A stretch of 64,000 bases of DNA, taken from the NCBI GenBank assembly GCA_022575985.1, contig JAKSXM010000007.1, forward strand, positions 36,458,501 through 36,522,500. Reading direction: 5' to 3'. Below, one piece after another: positions 30,657 through 43,468 of this stretch. Both the position numbers and the translations under genes were made by a program. Source of the stretch: Anagrus nilaparvatae (lineage: Eukaryota > Arthropoda > Insecta > Hymenoptera > Mymaridae). Position 1 is the first letter of the stretch, and each line of letters opens with the position of its first letter. Under the pieces are notes generated by a model. The model was not told the origin of the DNA, made no database searches, and saw only the letters and a list, made by a program, of their open reading frames with translations.

Positions 30657-33213
30657 AGCGTAATACATGTTTGAAATGTCTACCATAATTAGCAGTACAC
30701 ATTTCTAGTCTTCTTATAAAACTTTGAGTTGATCTTCTTGTTGTTTTAGGATATATATCAGCAAATGCTTGATATATTCACTGCAAAGTTTTTGCTTGGT
30801 TACTGGAGTTTCTTGCAAGCCAAGTAATACCTGGCCATTCCCTACCAATCCATCGACCTGGAAATCTAGCATTTAAATATTCCCTGACTTCAACAGCGTA
30901 ATGTGGATGTGTCCCCCCGGCTTTGGATGTCCCGAGGGAGCAAGTTCCGCTATTTAGCGAGGCGGAGATGCTTTAGGCAATTGGGTCAATGAAAAATAAG
31001 AAAGCTCCAGGACCAGACGGAATAACTGGGAAGCCCTTAAGGCGGCTGCAAAGGTAATCTCTGGTCTCCTCCTTGGCATGTTTAATGCGTGCCTCGTGGC
31101 AGGCGTGTTTCCAAGGGACTGAAAAGTGGCCCATCTGGCTCTGATAAGCAGGGAAAGGGTGAACCAGGATCTCCATCATCTTATAGACCATTGTGTGTGA
31201 AAAATACCAGTGGCAAGGTGATGGAGAGCATGGTCAGAGGAAGATTGCGGCAGGCAATTAGGGAAGCAGGTGACCTTAGCGACGACCAAAACGGTTTTCG
31301 TGAGGGGCGTTCCACGATCGGTGCTATTGAGCAGGTCGTGAAGGTGGTTATGAGGGCCAGACAAGTGCGGCCGGATATTAAACCGGACGTCCTGCTTGTC
31401 ACGTTGGATGTGAAAAACGCATTCAACTCGGCTAAGTTGGACGATATGTTGTACTCCCTCGAGCAGCTATTCAGAGTTCCGGGTTATCTGAGAAATATAC
31501 TCAGAGATTACATCTGGGTCTGATACCTGCGTTGGGACACGCTCCATGGCACAAGAAGTAATATATTAAGCGCAGACATAGCGCAGGGTTCAGTTCTGGG
31601 CCCTGATCTGTGGAATGCCTTTTACGACGGCTTGCTAAAGATTGAGCTTCCGTATGGATGCTCTATGATCGGATACGCGGATGATGTTGCTCTAACCATA
31701 ATAGCTCAAGAGACAGAGGACCAGCAGAATACCTTGGATGAGGCCATGCAAGGCGCATGGCCTTGAAATCAATAGCTGGATGTCGGATCACGGACTCAGA
31801 CTGGCAGTTCCGAAAATGGAGATTGTCCTTCTGACCCGAAGAAGGTTTGACACCATATTCGGCGTCAGCTTTGATGACGGAGGTAATCCCCTTTGGGGGT
31901 CTTCTTGGATAACAAGTTGACCTACAATAGACAATTCCAGTAGGCCTGTGAAAAGGCTGTCCGGGTGACAAAGCCCCTCTTGTGGCTGATGACGTACATT
32001 GGCGGTCCCAGAATAGGAACGAGGAGGCTGTTGATGACGACAGACAACTCCATCTTGCTTTATGGTGCAGAGCTTTGGGCGGACTATTTCCGCATAAAAA
32101 AGTACTGCAAGAAACTAAAGACAGTACAGAAGCAGGGGGCACTTCGAATCGCTTGCTCGTACAAGACTGTATCAGAGCTAGCAATTCAGGTGGTTGCTTG
32201 GGTGATTCCTATCGATCTGCTTGCCTTGGAAAGGCAGGCGATCTATAACCGTGAGGAAGAAGAGCGCGAAGTAGCTTTCGTTCGCGCTCGCTCCCGCACA
32301 ATGGAATTTTGGCAGTATAGGTGGAATGGTGACCCGAGGGGAGGTTGGACGCACCGTCTTATCATCGACATGGAAAGCTGGATGAACCGTGATCATAGAG
32401 AGGTAGACTTTTACCTCACACAGTTCATAACTGGTCATGGTTATTTCCGTGATATGCTTTTTAAGTGGCGCAAGGTCACATCTCCGGAATGCTTGCATTG
32501 TCCAAGCGAGCCGTATACCGCTGAGCACACCATTTTGGGTGTCCTCGCTTCGCTGAGGGGCGACCGCCTTCGATGAATGGAGGCGAGAAGGAGAAATGCT
32601 GCCCAGTACCGCGAACTGGTACAGTGTGGCAGAGTACGTAAGGGCGGCACTGATTAAAAAAAGGAGGAAGGTTTTCTCTTGTAGGAAATTCTCCTACTTT
32701 ATTGAAAGGGTATGGCAAAGAAATGCCTTGGCTGCATTGTTTCCGGACCGAAGTAATACCGAAACAGGGAGTCCCGGTCCGGATTCTATAATATTGTCAT
32801 AAATGCAGGAGGTTGGGGAGTTTAGTGGGTATTACCCTAAATTTGGGGTTGAGTCCCACATAACCATACAGTACGCGGTGTATGGCATGTGTAAAAGCAT
32901 TCTCCTTGTCCTACGAAAAGAGCCCCTTCTCTGAAGGGGCCCAAAAAAAAATATGGTGGTGTCCCATCTAGATTTAAAATGAGTTGATTTCTAATGTGAG
33001 TGCTGCTCTATCAATTAAATTATCTAAAATGTTTTGAAGAAACTGTAAATAGTTTTGACCATTCAATCTTGTAGGTAATTCAAATGGCCCGATTTGAAAT
33101 ACATGATAAAACAATAATTTTAATTGTTTGTAAGATATAATTTTATTAGGAATCAACCTAATAATTAATAATTTTTTTTCATAAGGGAAATATGTCAATC
33201 CTGCTTCAGCCAT
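30657..33213 (-). pseudogene. Tc3-like (Tc1/mariner superfamily) transposase relic, split by a LINE
   Basis: DDE transposases of this family cut and paste a DNA transposon. Two minus-strand fragments fit one protein. 33213-32960 gives IGPFELPTRLNGQNYLQFL and, just before the junction, DGTPP. 30908-30657 gives HYAVEVREYLNARFPGRWIG, then (after a TGA and a loss of the PDLTPLDFF block) the C-terminal SFIRRLEMCTANYGRHFKHVL. The LINE at 30912-32951 lies precisely between them. On the plus strand an imperfect repeat of about 10 bp (ATGTGGATGTG left, ATGGTGGTG right) marks the LINE target. The N-terminal helix-turn-helix and first Asp are not recognisable. The upstream frame MAEAGLTYFPYEKK is not assigned. 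Confidence 0.75.
30912..32951 (+). mobile_element. R1-clade LINE, second copy, decayed
   Basis: 5'-truncated plus-strand copy starting in the RT domain (VPLFSEAEML, KAPGPDG at about 30940-31020). RT blocks: SSYRPLCVKNTSGKVMESM, DDQNGFREGRST, LDVKNAFNSAK, AQGSVLGPDLWNAFYDGLL and an intact GYADDVAL near 31671. Downstream are WMSDHGLRLAVPKMEIVLL, then LLYGAELWADY and the finger CLHCPSEPYTAEHT near 32490. Several frameshifts and stops (for example about 31040, 31121, 31521 and 31760) break the frame. The 3' tail has TTTAGTGGGTATTACCC and ends in an A run (32943-32951). It is related to the 1-2707 copy but clearly another lineage member or an older one. Confidence 0.88.
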
Positions 33214-33299
33214 GAAGTATTTGCGGGCCTTAAAGACTCGAAAATTTCTATGACCGCCTAGTTGTACAAGTACAACCGACCGCCGTCGAAAATGTTAAT

Positions 33300-33620
33300 T
33301 TATTCTTTTATTGAAATTATGTGTAGACATGTTTACTATGTATCTATATTAAAGAATTCACTAAATTGTTTAAAGTTGTCAATTAAACAAGTCTAGGCTT
33401 ATATATTATTTATTATACCTCCAGTTATTTTAGATAATTTTACATCATAAGAAATTTCATCATTTATTTAAGATAATCAAGAAATATAAAAAATTTTTAA
33501 GATTATCTTTACTATTTAATATTTTTGTAATTCATTGTGTAAATACTATTTTATCTTTGATAGCTGTTGCCCAAATATTAATGGACCATTGATGCTGAAA
33601 ATTAGTTTCCTTTACTAATC
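33300..33620 (-). repeat. Uninterrupted relative of the repeat holding the outer BEL/Pao element
   Basis: Its reverse complement reads through the insertion site with a single AAATA (about 33511-33515), joining ATTACAAAAATATT to GATAATCTTAAAAATTTTTT. These are the two flanks of the BEL/Pao element. Similarity extends about 110 bp on one side and 150 bp on the other, at roughly 85-90% by eye. Confidence 0.82.
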
Positions 33621-34590
33621 TAGCAAAATCTATTTACCCAGAAATATTTTATGTAAAATGCACTTTATATAAATTATTTTGAACCTCAACTTGAGGTTTG
33701 TTTTTGTTTGCTTTTCTTCACTTTGCACTGAAAATTAAATTTTTTTGAGAAATTAAATATCTTTTTTAGTTCTTTAGAAAATTTAAATATATTTTTTAAA
33801 TAATTCAAGTTATTATGAGTGAAATCTTTGAAAAAAAGGTTATTTATATAGAATTTCTGGGTGAATAGACGCAGCTAATTTTGTTTATTACATAAATATT
33901 TACTAATAATTTAAAAAAAAGCTTTATAATATTTTTAAATAGAAATTTTCTAGAATAAAGAAACAATTATTTTTTTAATATTTAAAAATTTATTTTTACC
34001 TGAGATTCTGATCTGCCCAAGCTACGTGGTTCCTGCTGTTTTACATCCCTTTAGGAATGACTGTACACCCATCAGTAAAAATAGTCATTATGTTCAAAAT
34101 TCACAATAAAATGGTGGTAACAATCGTAGAAATAATAATGAAAATAATTACCAGGGATGATAATAACTTACAACAGAAATGTCAAATTCAAACGAATAAT
34201 AGGCAACCTAATAAGCAAAATCAGATACTAGGTATAAATCAGGTATATAAATAAAATAATCTTCAAAAAACTAGTTAGGGTTTTCTCACAACAAAATGAC
34301 AATGCTTTATTTTTAAGCACTGATAAATATGATTTACTAGAAAAATACGACATTTATAATGAATAAAATAATAATTTAGTCATAAAAAAAATAATTTTAG
34401 CTATCACATCCGCATTTTTTTTATATTTATCTATTTAACTTATTCCTGCTTATGTTAGCTAGTAAATCGAATTTCCTCAATATTAGAATAGCTAATTTAT
34501 ATTTGACACTTTCATACATTCTTTAATATCCTATTTCACCATTTCAGATCCGGCTGCTTATAAATTAAAAGAAATATAAAATCGAAGTTC
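33621..34590. other. AT-rich DNA without a recognised gene
   Basis: An Asn-rich reading (GGNNRRNNNENNYQG at about 34110-34160) followed by a Gln/Asn-rich frame to 34254 could be the tail of a decayed gag, but no second motif supports it. Otherwise nothing is seen. Confidence 0.45.
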
Positions 34591-34599
34591 ATTAATGAC

Positions 34600-35205
34600 G
34601 CATTTAGAAATATTTTAGGCAACGAAGAGTTGCATAAATCCCCTCACGATTTCCCCCGAAATAATCAACGACGCTTTCGTTAATTAGACGTGACGAGACC
34701 GACGCTTCCGCGAATTGGACAATCCCACCTAATTTAAAGTACCTGAGCACTTACTAATTAGTTTATATAATATACCCGCAACTGTCCTAAATTCAGTTCC
34801 TCTCAGTTCCTCTTACATCCTCCCATGATAACTGATCTATTAACATCATGTCCAGTTTAGGAGATAATTAGTACAGACTTTTGAGTATAATCATTTATTC
34901 ACTTAAACTTATTGACTTAGACGCATTTTTATCTTAAATTAGAATAAAGTCATTAACTTAAACTAAAGTATTTTGTGTATTCATTTAATAGTGACAATTC
35001 CTTCTATGATTTTGAACTTAGCTTCAGGTTAAGTTCTCCAGCTAAGAACCTATGTTCTTAGGATCATCAATCAACCTTTATCAACTTTCACTTACATAAG
35101 TATAAAATACCTGCGGCACTCAATATCTCCAGGATAAAACTTATTTATATTTATTTATTTATTACGTATCCCGAATTAAACCTCAGGATACGTAACAACA
35201 GACTT
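34600..35205 (+). repeat. Possible solo LTR or LTR fragment
   Basis: A GC-richer island (GACGTGACGAGACCGACGC) is followed by a TATATAATATACCC box, a TCAGTTCCTCTCAGTTCCTC stretch at typical start-site distance, AATAAAG, and an end with the hairpin TTACGTATCC...GGATACGTAA(CA) at about 35162-35198. This is the layout of a Gypsy-type LTR. No second LTR or target duplication was found, so this is an inference. Confidence 0.3.
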
Positions 35206-35299
35206 ATAAATAAAATAAAACTTGAAAATAGACATAAAAATTTTCAATATAATAAAAAATCTAGGACTAATAACACAAGCACACAAAAAAAGTCATGTA

Positions 35300-36420
35300 C
35301 CAGAGGGTAGACCCCTGATATGGAGGTTTTTGGTGGTACTACAACCGAATATGGCCATAGAAATACAATAAAATTAGCCAATTTGCCCCCAGCGCCCCCA
35401 TATGCCCCCCTTGTATAAAAGATGTATACAATAAATTTTTTTAAACAACATTTGGCCCTGAAGACGACCCCAGTGCCCCCATTAAAATATTTTTATTACA
35501 AAAATTAAAACTTAATATAAATTGTTATATTTTTTAGGACGGTGAAACTAAAAATAAATATAAAAAATGTTTTCTACTAATTTTTGGCACTGTAAACCAC
35601 CCCAGTGCCCCAATGCACCCCCCCCCCCCCAAAACGAGATATAAAAATTTTTATAACAAAAACTAAAACTCAATGTGGATTCTTATGTTTTTTGAGGTGC
35701 TGAAACCAAAGATGAATTTAAAAAATGTGTTTAACCAATGCTTGGTCCTCTAGGTCACCCTAGTGCCCCCATTCTCCCCCCCCCACGCGTTAAAAATATT
35801 TTTATTATGAAAATTAAAAATATGTATTCTTATGTTTTTTTGAGACACTGTAAAAAGATGAATATTAAAAATGATTTTAACAAATGGTTGGTCTTCTAGA
35901 CCACCCAAGTGTTTCCATTCAGCCTCCCACCCCAAATGGGTTACAAATCATTTTATTAGGAAAATTAAAACTCAATGTGTATTCTTATGTTTTTTGAGAA
36001 GCTAAAACTAAAGCTGAATATAAAAAATGTTTTTAACCAATGCTTGGCCCTCTTTACTACTCCAGTGCCCTCATTAAACCCCCCCAAACGAATTGAGAAT
36101 ATTTTAATTACAAAAATTAAAACTCAACGTGCATTGAAAAAACATAAGAATACACATAGGGTTTTAATTTTCCTTATAAAAATATTTTTTCTTGTCAGTG
36201 GCCAGAAAGCAAGTATTTCCCGGCCACAGTGCGATTCGAAAATACGTGTTTTCTAGCCACTGACGAAGAAAAATTATGTTTTGGCCTCGGCCGTAAAAAA
36301 AGAATGACCCAGATCGCAGTTTGCCATCCTTCTTTATTTTTGTGGCCTAGGATAAAAATATACTATCAACTTGTTTGGGGGGGGGGGGTGAATGGGGGCA
36401 CTGGGGTAGCGAAGAAAAAA
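35300..36420. repeat. Degenerate tandem array (about 150-bp units) with C/G runs
   Basis: Five or more units between about 35450 and 36130 repeat the order CAGTGCCCCCATT, a C-run, ATATTTTTATTA, AAAATTAAAACTCAATGTG, ATTCTTATGTTTTTTGAG. Anchors lie near 35470, 35604, 35761, 35908 and 36063. The block GGGGGTGAATGGGGGCACTGG at about 36375-36410 is the inverted form of the unit start, and AACATAAGAATACACATAGG near 36140 is also inverted, so the array ends in a foldback. No protein is seen. Confidence 0.75.
36194..36270. other. Imperfect hairpin, 28-bp arms
   Basis: CTTGTCAGTGGCCAGAAAGC is matched by TTTTCTAGCCACTGACGAAG in inverse orientation around about 20 bases. It is probably part of the foldback end of the preceding array. 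Confidence 0.6.
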
Positions 36421-36589
36421 ATAATTACGTGCATAGGTAGGACACTAAAATCTGCTAAAATTAATTATTTTTTTTGCGAAAAAAAACTACTTAGTGTTAT
36501 TTACGCATTAAAAAAATTAAACACATACGTAGCAGGCGCTAGAAGCTTTTTCTGCTTCTTCATCCACTTTCTCTCTTTTTTGGACTCTT

Positions 36590-39500
36590 AGGGGCGTCCT
36601 TGTTTCCTTAGATGGCCCTCTGTGGGTAGTCTGCATTGGTGTTATTTGTTGATCCCATTGAATCTTTTCTACCCTTCTTGTTGGTATCTTAGTTTCACAC
36701 AGGTGGCGTCTTTTTGGCGGCTCATTTATTTTTTTCTGCTACTGTATCTGCTTTTGATGGAGTTGTGTCAGTCTTAATTGTGTCAGTTCTTGAGTACAGC
36801 GACGGAGCAGGTTAATGGTTAGTTGCTGGTCCCGCTAAACTACGTCTTAAGGTTATTATTTTCTAGTTTTAGTAATGTGTGAAGGTAAACCTCTGGACCA
36901 GAAATTTGGCTTTTCTGGATGGGCGTGGCAAATCCATGGAACCCTATCTGTGTTTGAGGAAACTTTGGAATCCTCCGCCATGTGTCTGCCCATATGGGAA
37001 ATGTATGTTTATATACACATCCAAATGTATTTGTCTACACGCATGAACAGTATGGATAGTATGCCATGTGGCGCGACCCGTAAGTGCCAAAAAAGGATCC
37101 TGGATGGGGAAGCAAGCTGTACGGCTGGGTGCCGGGCAACCTGAACTACCTTTGGCCTCTGCTGACGCAAGCCGGGAGCTGAGGTTCTCTGCGGCCGGGG
37201 CCTACCATTAAAGGCTTGGAAATGTTGTCGTTATGTACCCAAGCTGCTAGAGGATTCTAAATTTCAGAAGAGAATTTTGCTTTTCATAGAGGAATGAGAG
37301 GAGCAAGGTGGTGCAAGTGCATGCCGTCAGGTTTATCTTCTGTGATGTAACCAGTCTAAATGCTAGCTGCCCAGAATATGAGGGGTCGAAGAAAGCACAT
37401 TGAGCGACGAATTTTAATGCATTATAAAATGCCTAATTTAAATGAATATAAAAGCAATGAAGTAAATTTAGGAGGAAGTGATGACGATGCTAAGGCGGTT
37501 CAGTTGCTCTAAATGAACACTGAACTGGCTAGACGTTTACAAAGCATGAATGAAAACCATGATATCGTCAAAAATTTCCGCAATTCAATTAGAACTCAAA
37601 AGACAATATAGGCGACATTATACTCCAAATGACTTTCAAGAAGCAAAACATAGCCGCTGTTGTTGAGAAAGGTGCATGAAGGATAAAGTTACTGCTCTCA
37701 AAGCAATAAGAGATCAGCAAGTTTATGAGAAGAATGGAATTGAACACCTATTTAAATACATATAACGGGCTCGGTGCTAAAGAAAAGAAAACGAAACGAA
37801 AATGCTGAGACTTGAGGACCAGAAAGGGAGCATGCTAAGAGAACTGTTTCTGGGAAATTTCCCCAAAAGACTCGTAGCTGCTCAGTAATGAAGGTAGATC
37901 TAGCAAATCATGTGACTAATTTCCATAGTCAGTTCCAGACACAGCCTGAAACACAACAGAGCACCTCGTGTGAAAATACTACAACGCATGATACGGGCCG
38001 TAATATCAAATCCTTTCAAACAAAAGGCAGGAGAGAAGAAAGGGAAAAGAAGGTAAGCGAGGGCAGAATGAAAACAATATAAGCTTCCTGCAGCCACAGC
38101 AAAAAGAAGACAGTCCCAAAAAATAGGACTAAGCTGAAGCCTTTAAATATTGATGACGCAGAGGAAATAGTTAAGGGAATCAGGACGCTGCTGGAAAAAG
38201 CATGTAACATAGCAATGCCAAAAAAAACGGACCCGTGATGGAAGAACACCACCCTACTGGTAAAATGCAGAAATAGACCGACAAGGAAGTGCGAGCTTAA
38301 TGACGACAAAGAGAGCTACACGTGCAAGGACCAGAACAGACGCATGCTTAGCTGATTTCAGAGCATAAGCAGGTAATTAAAAGCCTGAGACTCACTGTTA
38401 GGAGAAGCAAAAAACCATTCGAGATGTCTTTGTGTAATGAGGTGGATAATAACCCATGGGGTCTTGGGTACAAGATAGTCACCAAGAGGATTGGCGCTCT
38501 ATGCGCAAAAGGTGTTATAAATGAAAAGGAGGTTAGGCGTATAGTTGACGGACTTTTCCCTAACCACCTGGAAAGTATAGTTGAGAGTATAGGTGAAAAT
38601 GACCAGGCTATTCCCGATCTCACTGAGGAGGAGCTCTTCACAGCATTGGACTCTCTCAAGAACGGTAACGTACGAGGAACCTATGGGATACCTACCAAGA
38701 TACTGAAGATAGCTGCCCAAAACTCATCTTATGTATGTACAATACTTTGGGCATCTTTAACTAACTTTGGAAAAGAGCCAGACTGGTCTTTATCAGTAAG
38801 GGCAAAGGGGACCCTAGACTGCCAAACTTTTGGCATCCTCTAGGATTACTGGACTCAACCGAAAAATGTTGAAGATGCTACAGCGAAAATATGAGAAGAT
38901 GCTACAGCCAAGGATACTGAGGGCCGTAGAAACGGAAGATCTCTCTCCCCAACAATACGGGTTTCGTTGAGGAAAGTCTGTTGACTTCTAATCGATGCCA
39001 TATGCAGTATCGTTCAGGTCTTCGAGAACGCACAGATAGGCAGTCTGCTCGAAAAAAATCACGCTATTAGTGACCCTTAATGTGAAAAATGCCATTAAGT
39101 CAGCAAGATGGAGCGATCTTATGGAATTACCAAGGAACTTCTAAGTGCCAAAAACCTACAAAGAATTATCAGCAGCTACCAGCGCGATCAGGAAATAATC
39201 TTTAAAACTACACGAGGATTAACAGTGAGGAAATCAACAGGTGCAGTACATGGATCCCTTGGACCTGATCTATGAAACATCATGTATGACCATTTACTTA
39301 GGCTTTCAATGTCGGTTGGTACTTTTACTGTAGGGTACGTGGACGCTTTAGTCCTAGTCTTCACGTCAAAAGATAAATAAGTTGCCGAAGAGAAACTGAA
39401 ACAGGAATGCCTGAGGTAAATTACTGGATGGAAACCACCGCCTAAAGCTTGCAACGGCTAAGACTGAGATTGTCCTATTCGCACGTAAATATATTATGAC

Positions 39501-40481
39501 CATCATCCCAATATGTATTGGGGAAGATAGGATAGAAACGAAGTATAATTTAAAGTACTTGGGAGAGCTGTTGGAGACTGACCTTCATGGCGCAGATTCG
39601 AAGAAGCAAGGAGAAGGCTGCCAGGCTTACTACTGCATTAAGCAGGCTAATGAGAAACACGTGCGGACCTCCGAATATAAAGTGCAGGCTACTTATGACG
39701 GTCTCCTACTTCAAACTCCTATATGGTGCAGAAGTATGGGCCGATTGCATAAAGAAGGTCACTTCTACGTCTAAGCTTACAAGCGTCCAGAGGCAAGGAG
39801 CCCTGAGAATCTCCTGTGCCTATCGCAGAATGTCTTTGGAGGCAGCTCTATTTATCTCCGGTGTAATCCCGATAGATCTGCTGCCTTTTGAGAGAAAGTA
39901 TATCTATCAGAAGAGAGAGAGGGAAGGCATTGACCACGCAAAGTTTATTTCACGCCAGATCAACCTAAGCAAGTGGAAGGACCGTTGGACCGACTATTTG
40001 GAAAGAAAATGGACCAAGAGGTTGATAGGAGATATATCACCTTGGATAAATAGAGGGTACAGGGACATTAATTATTTTTTGACCCAATTCTTAAGGAGAC
40101 ATAGGCTTTTTTGCTCCTACCTCTTTCGGAGGCAGAAGATGAATAGCGCTGAATGTATATACTTTCCTAGTAAACAAGACACGCTGGAACACACTTTCTT
40201 CGAATGCGCAGATGGGCCGTTAAAAAGTTTCAATTTAAAACTAACTTCAGCCGAATCACATTCTATATGGTTAGCCTAATACATCGAAATGAAGAAGTAT
40301 CGTCCGAAATTAGCCAGTATATTGAATACATACCCCGCCCAAAAAACCTGAAGTGCAAGGTACAGGCTAATATTGAGATGTATTGTAATTATCCGGATAA
40401 CTGCAGGTAATCATTCTTGCGCTTACTCTTCATACCGCAATCAATCGTTGATATTAAGATAATACTTATTTATTTATCTAT

Positions 40482-40516
<35 letters not shown>

Positions 40517-40869
40517 CCTTTTTTTTGACGATATATATAGGAAATGACGTATATTTTTTAGCTAACATATATTTTATTGAAGATGAGAGTGTGCTAATAT
40601 AGGATTTTAATCAGATGGAATGACGGGGTCATTAAGCAGACTGGTAAGTCACTGGATGCAAGTGAAAAGATGGAGTTCAGGAATAGAATTAAATGACCTT
40701 GAACCTGTCCTGAAGTAATGTGAAAAGGGTCCCGGGATGGCCTCACATAAGGTAGGATGAGAGTGGAGTTTTAACAGGTAAAAACAAGGTAAGCTGAGTC
40801 TTACATAACTGTCAGTTCGGATGCTGAACAGTATGCGTGACGCATGTGTCCATTTCCTACGCAAAAAAA
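36590..40869 (+). mobile_element. R1-clade LINE, third copy, heavily decayed
   Basis: The 5' limit is uncertain. GC-richer sequence from 36590 to 37260 looks like LINE leader, and 37380-37510 reads MRGRRKHIERRILMHYKM as a possible ORF1 remnant. The ORF2 remnant starts about 38100 (LNIDDAEEIVKGIRTLLEKA), and DNNPWGLGYKIV is at 38450. RT pieces follow: LTEEELFTALDSLKNG, QQYGFR, VTLNVKNAIKSARW. The catalytic box is replaced by GYVDALVLV near 39335. The C-terminal part (39580-40270) keeps LLYGAEVWADC, VIPIDLLPFERKYIY and a finger CIYFPSKQDTLEHTFFEC. The 3' tail at 40615-40869 has GGAGTTTTAACAGGTAAAA and ends in an A run. A (TTTA)n tract sits inside the tail. Confidence 0.82.
40457..40517 (+). repeat. 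(TTTA)n microsatellite
   Basis: About 13 near-perfect TATT/TTTA units with one TATC interruption, inside the 3' tail of the third LINE. Confidence 0.95.
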
Positions 40870-43166
40870 CAGACAGAAGCTATTATGCTACGTATAGTAA
40901 GTTAATAATAATGAAAAGTTACTAAAATTTTCAAATAAAAACGAAGCTGTAAAGCTGTATATTAGCAATAATAAATAAATAATAATATCAATAGCAGATT
41001 TCATTTCATATTATTTATTGTTAATATAGATTATTACTTTAAGAGAAAAGAAGGGGATTTTACCTGTTTTATAATAAAGTGTAGTTTGAAATCACGATTT
41101 TGGTCTGTTCGTATTTCGTTGCTGCTGCGCTTTTGTGTTTAGGAAGATTTGTAGAATCAGCTTAAATATTATAAAAAGATTTATAATAATTATATACTAT
41201 GGCCACACCCATACTATTTTATCATGCGTAAAAAATATATACCGGTTTGATATATAAGAAAATTTTGCGGCTTTTAAATTCTGCGTGGTTAACAATATAT
41301 TTTATTACATGTTTACTCACGACTTCGCTACTTTTCTTCTATATATAATATTGACATAGAAAGTATAGGTGACTCCACGTGTGGACCATTACGGAGAGAC
41401 TCTTAAAGGTTGGATGGACCTTTATTTACACGACAGCTAATCCTCTTCTTTTTATATATTTTCTCCATCCCCACTCATTCAATTTTCTATAAATTAGAAG
41501 GTTAATTAAAATTAATTACAATGCGAACACATTTTAGTACTATACACGATACATACTTTTAATAAAGTTATCAGGAGAGCATATCTCATCTACAGGAAAA
41601 AAGGAGTGCACGAGAGATTATATAATTCGTCTGATTTCTAAGAAATCCGAGGGACGTTAGAGCGATTTATTTCGTAGAAACTCACGAATTGAGTTTAGCC
41701 CTACTTATCAATCAATAATATCGATTTTAGAACTGCAATTCTTAAACTAATTACGTAATATATTTTGGGGTAATTTAAAATCTCCGGGAACTAAACATGT
41801 CCTCATTTAAAAATTGAAGCTCATGATATATTGAAGATCGTGTTCAACAACAATTATGCAAATCGTCATAGTAAATCACATGAGAAAAAATTATGTGCGA
41901 GTATCCTTTTAAAGCCAATAATATATTTTTCCTTAAAAGCTACGATAAGTTATTAATTTTTGTGTAATGTGAATACCATCTTCTACCTTTATGCATCCAT
42001 CTTTGCAATCTCCTTCACATTGTTCCAATTACCCAAAACAGATGGGACAAAGATACAAAACTTACTCTTTCACGTTTCATAGTCGCTCTTTAGTTTGCTG
42101 ATGGAGTGAATACGAAAGATTTATTATTGCAACTTTATTAAATGTATAATTACAATAGTTTTTTTTTAAGCAAATGAACATTTGTTTTTTCATTAAGCTA
42201 TAAAAAATTATTGCACAAACATAGTAAAAGAATTCATCACATAAATTGTCACACAATATAAATAACAATGAAAAAAAATTATTTTTTTTTCGTTGATAAA
42301 AACCCTAAGAAGATAATATTTTTTTCATTATAACATATGACTAACATCTAATGAGAAAATGAAGACTAAATTACAGTTTAAGTTTTTTGTTCGAATCAGG
42401 AATGAATAGACATTTTTAGGTAATGCTTCATTTCTTTTTATTAAAATTTGAACGATTAAAAATAAGGCGATAAAAATCCCAAGAGTTCAACATTTCAAGT
42501 TCATGTTTTGGTTTCAAAACTTCTGAATCTTAAGAACCTTTATTTCTACAAAATTTATGAGAAAAAGGAATCTTAGAGTTATCTGATTCTAACTGTTTAG
42601 CAGAAAAAAAAATTTTAAACTCATAATTGTCAGATAATATTGATTCAAAATTTTAGTTTCAATATAGTTTGAAAAATAGTATTTAAACATACAATCTGAC
42701 GGGCTGGAGTCTAGGAGTGTCTCTGTCATGTCGGCTTCTAATTGTTGAAATCAGATGATACATACTTTGCAATATAGAAACTTTTGGGCTACAATTTCAT
42801 CTTCATTTACTTATCGGTAACAGCAATTCTGTTCCAAATGAAGTACTTAAACACTCATAACAATGGAAAATAATTAAATTTTTGTCTATTTATTATTTAT
42901 GAATAGTGAATACATAGTAAAGAATTTTTATTAAAAATTTTATTTTTTGTATTAATTTTTTTTTTTAATTTGCAAGAGCTGCTATCATGCATTTTGGAAA
43001 ATTAATGGCAATATTATAAAATGTATAGTCTGTAAACTTTTAATGTTACTTAGAGTGAGACATAAATGTAAAGTATATATTACATATAATATTTTATTAT
43101 TGGTTTTAATTACAACTAAACACTAATTAACTTCGTTACATAAATAAAAACAACATGAGTTACTTG
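40870..43166. other. AT-rich DNA without a recognised gene
   Basis: 2.3 kb without a convincing frame. A somewhat GC-richer segment at 41350-41470 (ACTCCACGTGTGGACCATT, containing the palindrome CCACGTGTGG) and another at 41600-41720 are unassigned. Confidence 0.6.
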
Positions 43167-43468
43167 GGGCTGATTTTATAACTTCAAGTTACACTGTTAG
43201 TGTCAGTGCATCATTTTATTGATAAAACATTTGGGAAAACTGGTTACGCAGAGAAAAAAATTTTTTTAAAGTCAAGAAAAAATTAATTTTTATTTTAAAA
43301 ATAAATATAATAAATAATTGAGAATTTTGGCTAATAAATAGATCAAAAAGATAAGGTATTTGAGTTTTTTAAAATTTTTTTCGCTCCGTTTTCGATTTCC
43401 CCGGCTGTTTTATCGATAAAAATGATGCACTGACACTAGTAGTGAAACTTGAAGTTATAAAATCACCC
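43167..43468. mobile_element. MITE with about 70-bp inverted arms
   Basis: The left arm GGGCTGATTTTATAACTTC continues through GTGTCAGTGCATCATTTT and TTGATAAAAC. The right arm repeats these inverted (GATGCACTGACACTAGTAG, CTTGAAGTTATAAAATCACCC). The interior is A/T-rich and non-coding, total about 302 bp. The target duplication is not certain. Confidence 0.8.

Noticed and set aside
31663..32184. 173-codon minus frame
   Set aside because: Antisense to the second LINE, whose plus-strand reading gives YADD and the zinc finger.
32974..33213. A host gene starting MAEAGLTYFPYEKK
   Set aside because: The C-terminal half (GPFELPTRLNGQNYLQFL) belongs to a Tc3-like transposase and continues across the LINE; the N-terminal half is unexplained but too short to stand alone.
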